21,029 nt of DNA, taken from assembly GCA_008931825.1 (NCBI GenBank), contig QXVZ01029368.1, positions 1-21,029 on the forward strand, written 5' to 3'. The notes under the pieces were generated by a model, which saw only the letters and a list, made by a program, of their open reading frames with translations, searched no databases and was not told the DNA's origin. Position numbers and translations under genes: made by a program. Positions 9,301 to 18,300 of this stretch are shown piece after piece; the first letter of the stretch is position 1, and each line of letters begins with the position of its first letter. The DNA comes from Phallusia fumigata. Lineage: Eukaryota; Chordata; Ascidiacea; Phlebobranchia; Ascidiidae.

Positions 9301-12300
9301 ATCAACCCTAACATCAACATCTATTGTTGCATCTTCTACAAATACTCGATCAGTAACTTGCACTGTAACTGGATACTCAAGTCCACAAACCAGATGGTTC
9401 AGGTAACAAACATAGAAAGTATATTTCCAGTGCAGAAACATGATGAATGGATATTTTGCAGAAAAACTGCCCGAGTTTCTAAATCAACCTCATCCAATAT
9501 TTATCAATCTTCTTCCATTTCTTCCCAGTCCACTCTCTTCATCAAACCAAGCACTATTGCTGGTGAAGGTGGACAATATGTTTGCAAAGCTACAAACTGG
9601 AATGGAGGAGGAAATATTGACAAGACCTTTAGTGTTTATCGTGAGGAACAACTGACTAATAGATGATAATCCATTACCCCCCTCCTCAAAAAAATATTGT
9701 TATCACCATATTACTAGCTTCTGGTGTTTTACAAAAACAGGATTTTTGTCAGATTAAATTTAACAAACATGAATATTTGGTAAATGTGGGAATTATATTC
9801 TAAAAATATTATTTGCATAAAGTAAAACATTTTCTTTCCAGTTGCTGCCAACATCAGCACATCTCCAAGTGCACAAGTCGTTACACTGGGATCCCAACGA
9901 GTCTTTACTTGCACTTCATATGGTTTTCCAATACCTGATATTACATGGACACGGTAACAAACACAAATAATCGGTTTTAAGTAGGCATAAAATTAACTAA
10001 GTCTGTTGCCAGTGTTTTGGGTTCTGTAGTGAGGGGTATCGTAGTATCATATATTATTTAAATGCATTGTATTCCTTTACCAATTTTTTACAGAAATGGA
10101 GGCTCAGTAAATTCTGAGACCGATAAAAACATTCACCAAACATCGAAAGAAACAACATTGGATCAAAACAAAGTTGTTAGAAAACTTTATGTTGAACTTG
10201 GTGATTATAGTGAAGCTGGCAAATATACATGTGAAGTTGCAAGCAACATTGGTGGACCTGTTAAAACATCTGATATACATGTTCAAGGTGGGTCAGCAAT
10301 ACAACTACAAATCAATGGCAAACTATACATTATCCTGTTGCCTGCAGTAATCAACATATCCCCTACTTCACATGTTTTTGCAATTGGAGACAAACAAACA
10401 TTTACTTGCACCTCATATGGACACACAACACCACAAATGACATGGAAAAGGTAGCTGTTGATTTGATATTTGACAAATAAGGTTCATGAATTTAACTATT
10501 AATAGGAATGGAAGTATGGTGGAACAAACTGGAAATATTTATCAAACAAATACAAGCACATATGAAGATAAAATTGTCCGTAACCTATCTGTAACACTTC
10601 AACACATCAGTGAAGCTGGAGAGTATATATGTGAAGTGCCAAGTGATGATGCTGAAAGCAGCCTTATGCAAAACTTGCAAGTTCAAGGTGCAATAAAATT
10701 GTAAAAAAGTTTTACTCAATTATGCCAGCAATGTTCTGGCTAACCACCATTGTTCACAGTTGCTGCAAATATCTCAACATCCCCAACTACCCAAGTTGTT
10801 GAATTTGGAATTCAACAAATATTCACTTGTACTTCCTATGGATTTCCATTGCCTCAAATTACATGGAAAAAGTAAGTTTGTTATTGTTTTTTACACAGAA
10901 ATCTATTAGTTATGTGTAAACATAGCCATGTCTCCAGTGTGACCTGTGATAATTGTTTAGTGCCTAAATTTACATTTTGACATCTGACATTTTGCACCAG
11001 TCAAGAAAAAAATATTTACTAGTTTTAAAACACCAGTGCTAAGTGTTTGATTGCTGCTGTGATCAACTGTAAACAGTTTCCAAATGTTTGTCACTTCATA
11101 TTGGTTAACAGAATTTCAGCCTTTATGAAATTGAAACATTCTCAAGACCTCTGTTAAAACAGAAAACTTAACTAAATGAAACCAGACTTTTCTGGAAAAA
11201 TGCCAAGGAAAAAGTCTAAGGAAAAAACCTGCAACCCCAATGTCCCGTTTAAATAACTATTACCTTGTATTGTGCATCTAATAGACAAATGGAAAGAATC
11301 TCCATAATGCTCACAGGTCTTTGAACTTTTGATAAATTATCCTCAGCCAAAAATAGCTGACCAGCTGTTTCACATATTTTAGCATATTCATCAATACAAT
11401 TTTTAAATGTCTTAATCCTGGTAATACCATGCATGTTAATTTTTGTATTTAAGATTGCAGTTGATGTTGCATACTATTTCTATAGTGCCTTTAGTAATTT
11501 GTTTGCAGGGGTTCAACAATAGTTTCATCCTCAAACAAAAACATTTACCAAACATCAGAAGAATCAACATTGGCTCAAAACAAAGTTGTTAGAAAACTTT
11601 ATGTTGAACTTGGAGAATATAGTGAAGCTGGCAAATATACATGTGAAGTTGCAAGTAACAGTGCTGGACCTGTTAAAAAATCTGTTGTAGATGTTCAAGG
11701 TATGTGATTTATAGGAAGGTGACATCTTGGTGCTATAACTGTGACTGTTAAAAATCAATGATTAATTCCATGAATTTGTTCCATTTTTTTTTATTAGTTG
11801 ATTCAAGTTTAACTGCATCACCAGCTACACAAGTTGTAAAATTTGGAGTTCAACAAATATTTACTTGCACATCTTATGGTTTTCCAAGACCTGGAACAGG
11901 ATGGAAAAGGTGAAATGTGTAAATCATATTGTGCATATTTTGCTTTGGACCGCTATACATATTTTTTAGAAATGGAGCATATATCACCAAAAACTCCAGC
12001 TATAACATTCATCGAGTTCGCACTGAGTCTTCATCAGCAGACAACAAAATTATTTGGAGTTTATATTTCACCCTTCAACATATAAGTGAGGCAGGAATTT
12101 ATAAATGTGATGCTCAGAAGACAGATGCTGGTCCTGCTAAATACATTGATGTACAAATTCAAGGTTGGTTGCATGGAAATATGTTTTTAGACCAGCTCTA
12201 AAAATATTTTTGCACAATAAATGGTGTAATTGGTAAAAAGTTTGCTTTAAGGTAACTTTGTTTATAACACCTTAGTTTTACAAACTTGGTTTAACAGAAG

Positions 12301-15300
12301 TATCAAACAAACTTATGTTTTCTAGTAAATAATTTTTTCAAGTTTATTTTGCTTTAGTTGCTGCAAACATTTCAATTTCTCACAAAAGCATATTAATGAC
12401 AAGAATAAATGAAATGTTTACTGTTGAATGTGTTTCTTATGGATTTCCTTCACCTACTGTCACATGGTTTAGGTAAGTATAGATTTGACTTGGTTAAGTT
12501 TCCACACAAGCACTAAAATCACGAAGCCAGAAATAGCTGCACAGCACTAGAACATTATAAAGCACAAAAACAATAAATGGTGGATAGAGTTTGAATGCAC
12601 TGCAGCTACAGTGTCAGTATGTTGAGATTGCAAAAACAAACCACAATACAAGGTAGTTCAAAAGTTTTTATTCATATAATTCTAACCAACATTTTACCTT
12701 CAACATCCAAGTGTATTTGTTTGTTTCTAGTTGCAGTTAGTTTCTATTTATATGTTGTTATGTAGGAATGGAATCAAAATAGGAAGTATGACATCATCAT
12801 CTGTTTATCAAACCATCAACAAGGAAGGACATTTCAAAACAACATCTCTACTAACTGTAACATATTCAAGCATTTCACAAACTGGTCAATATACTTGTGT
12901 GGCAAATAATCTTAATGGAACTTATGAAGTGAATGAAACTTTGCAGGTTGAAGGTAAATACAATATCAAGTAAACTGTTTGAAATGCATTTACTATTCGG
13001 GTATATTTACCCATTGCAAAATTTCGACAAAAACACTTTCAAGCATAAAGCCAGTTTGCCTTTTGTTTGCACTTTAGTTGAATAAATTGCTTTTTTTTAA
13101 GACTCTTCAGTTTTGGAAATGCTAAACACCAGTCAATTTATAGCTTAATTGAGCCAGCTTTCCACAACTATAGTTTTTTGGTCTACTATTTTATAGCATC
13201 CTGTTGTTTAATATGTGCAACTTACTACAGACTTTTTCTACAGTTGCAGTCAATATATCACTAAGTGATACCCAAGTAACAATTAAAGATGGACAAAGTC
13301 AAAACATCACATGTATCTCATTTGGTTTTCCAACACCACAAGTATATTGGACAAGGTAACACATCTTTTTTGTACACATTAGAGCTGCTAGGAATAATTT
13401 GGCTTTGACAAAGTTTCATTAAGTATATGTAGTCCATTTTAGCTTCACAACAATCAATCAAGTATTTGATATTTTACAGGAACTCTATAAACATTTCTGT
13501 AAACAACACTGACAATATTCATCAAACAAATTTCCAACCCTTCCCATATAAAACTGTATCCACACTAAGTATAGCATCTGCTGTACTTGGTGATATTGGT
13601 GAATACATCTGCAATGCAAATAATGTTGTGGATAGTGAAACCTTGAAAGCCGTGTACCAAGCTTTGCACATTGATGGTAGATTCTTAATTCTTTTTTTAA
13701 CAACTTTTTCTCATGTAGAAATTCTTATTCATTTGAAAGAAAATCATTTTACAGTAACACAAAGTTTTAAATCAGAAAAAACATTTTTTAAGTCAGGCCA
13801 TGTATATACTAAAACAGTATTATCAGACATAGGATTTCCTGTTGCGAATAGTGGATGTTACCCATATAAATATTAACAATATTTTTGCAGTTGGACCAAT
13901 GTACAGGAACTTTACTCAACCCAAAGATTTCAGTCAATCACAAATGTTCACATGTAGCTTTGTTGGGAGGCCTCAACCAGTAGCACAGTGGAGGATCAAT
14001 GGTCAAATTTTAAGTGAAAACTCACCGGCGAGCATATCATCTATTAGTGATGGGGATCAACTTACTTCAAAACTGTTGCTCACAAATTCTTTGGTATTTG
14101 GTGGAAACTCAACAATTGAATGTTGGGCAACAAATTCAATTGAGAGATCAAAGTCAAAACTTATTGAATTTAACACTGGTAAGTGATTTTTTTCGGTTAA
14201 ATGTACTTTATTTTTATTTCAGAAAGTCAGAAAACTGTTCAAAAATCCCAGTGGAGTGGATAGCATTTTATTATGCTTTGGCACAAACAAAGCAGCATGC
14301 AGTTTGGTAATATAATTGCCAGGGTCATAAATCAATTTGGTTTTGATGACCAATTGAAACAACCTGAACTTGAAAACAATTTTAGTCAATTAAAACGTTT
14401 TTTAGATCTTCGAGAGGAAAATGGCCAGTATTATGTTGCATTCACCACACCAAGAAACTACTCAGATTCTTTAAAGCAATATATAGATAAAGGAGGATAT
14501 TTGNATGGGGATCAACTTACTTCAAAACTGTTGCTCACAAATTCTTTAGTATTTGGTGGAAACTCGACAATCGAATGTTGGGCAACAAATTCAATTGAGA
14601 GATCAAAGTCAAAACTTATTGAATTTAACACTGGTAAGTGATTTTTTCAGCTAAATGTACTTTATCTTTATTTCAGAAAGTCAGAAAACTGTTTAAAAAT
14701 CTCATTGGCGTGGATAGCATTTTATTATGCTTTGGCACAACAAAGCAGCATGCAGTTTGATAATAGCATGCAGTTCAAAGCAGCATGCAGTTTGATAATA
14801 TAATTACCAGGGTCATAAATCAATTTGGTTTTGATGACCAATTGAAACAACCTGAACTTCAAAACAATTTTAGTCAAATAAAACGTTTTTTTAGATCTTC
14901 GAGAGGGGAATGGCCAGTATTATGTTGCATTCACCACGCCAAGAAACTACTCAGATTCTTTAAAGCAATGTATAGATAAAGGAGGATATTTGGCATCAAC
15001 TCTGTTTCTTAGCGAACCAAGTTTGCTTAAAAACTTTGAGATGTTCTTTGAAAAAGGAGTTTGGGTGAAAGGTACAACAAATTCAAAGTGTCTGAGTGTT
15101 GGTGTTTTTGTTGACTAAAAAAATGTATGTAGTTGGAAAAAAGTAGGAATAATAATTTGATGTATTTTAGTTGTGTTTTGAAGTATTTTGGCATCCCTAA
15201 AAAGCATTTACAGAAAAAAAACATACATTTTTTTTCAGGAATGGATGTTTACAGGAGTAATGATGCACTTAATATGACATCATTATGCAGCATTATTGAT

Positions 15301-18300
15301 GCAACAGGACAAATTAACAAAACAGGTTGTGATGAAACATTTCCATCCATATGTTTATTTCCAGGTTTGCCAAACTGTGTTTTTAGGCTCTGCTTCTTTT
15401 GAACTGATGCACTTTGTGTGTAGGTGTTGAAATTCTTGACACAAGCAAGTGTTATAACAGCAAGGTTGTTGTGAAATGGAAAGATGGATCAAAATACAAG
15501 GGAACATTCAATTACACAATATCTGTAGTCAACTCAAATACATTGATCAACATAACTAGGAATATCACACAAACATCAACATCAAACTTTGAATACACAA
15601 CATCTGTTGACAAACTTCCAACTGATACAAACTTTATGGTTTCAGTAAGGTTTTGTTTTATTCAATTAAGGTTTTCCCAATCCATTGTACATCGACTTGC
15701 TTAAAACTATTACCAGTTCTCTGGTGTGCTGGAAGAGAAGATATTCATTTAAATGTTTGGACATCAAACAAACAAACGTTGTGTTGTTTTTGATGTCATG
15801 ATTTGAAAACAATTTGTCTTTCAGGTAAAAATGTTTCCAAATCACTCCAGAATTTTACTTGAAAGCAAATCAGCAAAAACTGTGAGTGTGTTTGCAAACA
15901 TTAGCAGCGAGATGAAGATGGTGTCTGGAATTTGCTCGATCAACATACAGATGTCTCAAGCATCAGTAAACATGATTAAGACTGTCAAGGTGAGTAAATA
16001 AAAATACTTTTACCATAAAATTGAGCATTGTAAATGGATGGAAGAAGTGTGTTAGGCATACATTTAAATGAGGCCCGTTTAATTGGAAAACGTGCATGTA
16101 ATGTTTACATGTATCTGTTACTGTTTAGAAATTATTTGGTGTCAGTGCTAAATGTTATTGCAAGATTTACCCCGTTTGGATGTGACTTCTGTTAGTTTTA
16201 ATTTTTTCAGATCAATTTGACAAAATCCGGCGAAAACGTCACCACTTCGCAAATTAGTCTGAGGCCAAGTACGTCACTGACCCACAACGTCACTGTGGGA
16301 ATATTAGAATACGTCAACGCGACGTTTCAACCAATCACAGACGAGTGTGATCACGTGGTATTAAATGTCCAGGGGGAATGCGAAGGACCCATAAAAGAAA
16401 CCCAGGATGGAGGTCGTAAGTTAGAATGTTGTTTTGACACTTATTGTGTGTTGTACCTTAACTTGCACGTTTGCTTATTGCAGCAAACGATCCAGGACCA
16501 GGTGCAACAGCTGGGGGAATTGTCGGCGCAGTTGTTGTTGTTTTGTTGCTTGTTGGATTGCTGGGTGTAGTGGTTTATATAAGGTGAGTTTGTTGTTGCA
16601 ACAGGGAATGTCCGGTTTAATTGAACAACGTTTGGCAAGTATTTACCGAATTTACCGTGAGTAAACTTTTCTCCAACCATCTTTAGGATTGTTTAGTCAC
16701 AATGCATATCTGCGTTATATTCGGAACCCGGTGAACTATAACTGAACACAAAGCGTAAGTGTAGTAAAGCGTGGTTTATATTTTCCTGTGAGAGGTGGAG
16801 ATAATAGAACCACCACTTCCCTCTGTAAGCAAAGCAGATTTAAATTAAATGTGTGTAACAATATCACATGTGTGTTTATATGGTTCATGTGGTAATTATA
16901 AACGAAGTGAGGAAGTGGGATTGCTATATTCGACACATTTGTTTGGCAGTCTTGTAATTGCGTGGTTAACATTTGAGCACGGGTAACCTGTAAATCCACA
17001 CTGCTTTTCTGTGGTTATGTGCATGGGCGCACATCCCGAGGGGGGGCGGGGGACATTTTCTCCATAAAACATTTGTTTGGGGCATTTCTATTCATCTGTT
17101 CCCACAATATTTTTGATCCGTTTATTTCAAAAAGTTATAGCATTAAAACGATTTTATCAACTTTTTCAAACACTTGTGCAATAATTAAGGGATTGACGGT
17201 GTTCTAAAGCTGTTTCAGTCGAAAGGTAATTCATTGTTTGTAACAGAGAAGATATATTTTGTGACGTCAACTACTTTCCGCCAATCAATGTGGCGGAATC
17301 TACGCAAAAAAGAAATCAAAAACTTCCCATAAATTGTTGATTGATTTGCGCCACTGTTTGTGTGACGCAATAAATCACAACAATAGTCAAAGTTGCCATT
17401 TACAAATGACAAACATAGTTAGGTTGTGGAATGCCGCAATTGTTAAATGCGGTTGTGGAAATAGCACAAAACAGGAAAAGGAGATTGGGTTGCAGTTTCT
17501 CCTATTTCCTTTTGCCCAACAGCAAGGCAACGGCCTTTCAGAGGGTGTACAATGTTTGTAACTTCTTCTATCGAGTTTTACACCGATTAAGTTTAACATA
17601 ACGATGTTGATTTGTACCTGTGCAAAAACCTAAAAGTTTTACTCAACAAAACTTGTCTTTACAGACGTCGAATTCACCGCTGGTATTCGGCAAGACAAGA
17701 TCATATCAGGATAAAAAATTTACCAGCTCAAGTTCAAGGTAAAAATATCACGAAAAACTGGACTTTCTTGGAAATAATCACAATTCATACTTTAACAAAA
17801 CCTGTTTAAATTTCAACATGCGTTAGGTCTGATTACTAATAACAGGCCCTAAGTGGTTTAAACCAATGTTTTTGTGTAATTTTGGTGATTGCTTGCAGTT
17901 CCATGTGTAGAAACAATTAAACGTGTTTGCAGAAACTCCTTTGAAACCACCAATAGAAGTACATCCGATTTTGGTGGATGAGCTGGAGAAATTATTCACG
18001 AACAGTTTCAAGTCGTCACACGCAACCTTAACGTTGCAGTTCAACGTAAGAAACAAACAACAAAAGATACAGAACACTACATAGACACAAGATTGTATTC
18101 TGTCCTTTGGCGTCGCTTGCACGTGACGTCATCTGTCTCAATCACAAAGAAAACTCCATTTGCACAGAGTCTATGTTTTCTTCCATGTTATAGTACATGG
18201 ACCGAACTCTGCAAAGGGGAAAGAAAAAACTTCAAAATAACACCTACTCTACCAAATCAAATGACTTATAGTCTGATTAACATTTTCCAATTATATTTCG

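Noticed and set aside
9265..9461. Reading the Ig1 second-half frame upstream without an intron
   Set aside because: The frame before 9462 is not Ig-like. The other frame with VTCTVTG and RWFR plus a 59-bp intron gives a full Ig domain.
14273..14641. Open frame running through intron, CTLD2 piece, N and Ig8 piece
   Set aside because: It crosses the N junction and reads intron upstream of an acceptor (14405). It is a chimera of two contigs.
17258..18130. TGACGTCA-type CRE-like sites in introns (near 17261 and 18122)
   Set aside because: Eight-base matches in CpG-rich sequence are expected by chance, and there is no promoter context.
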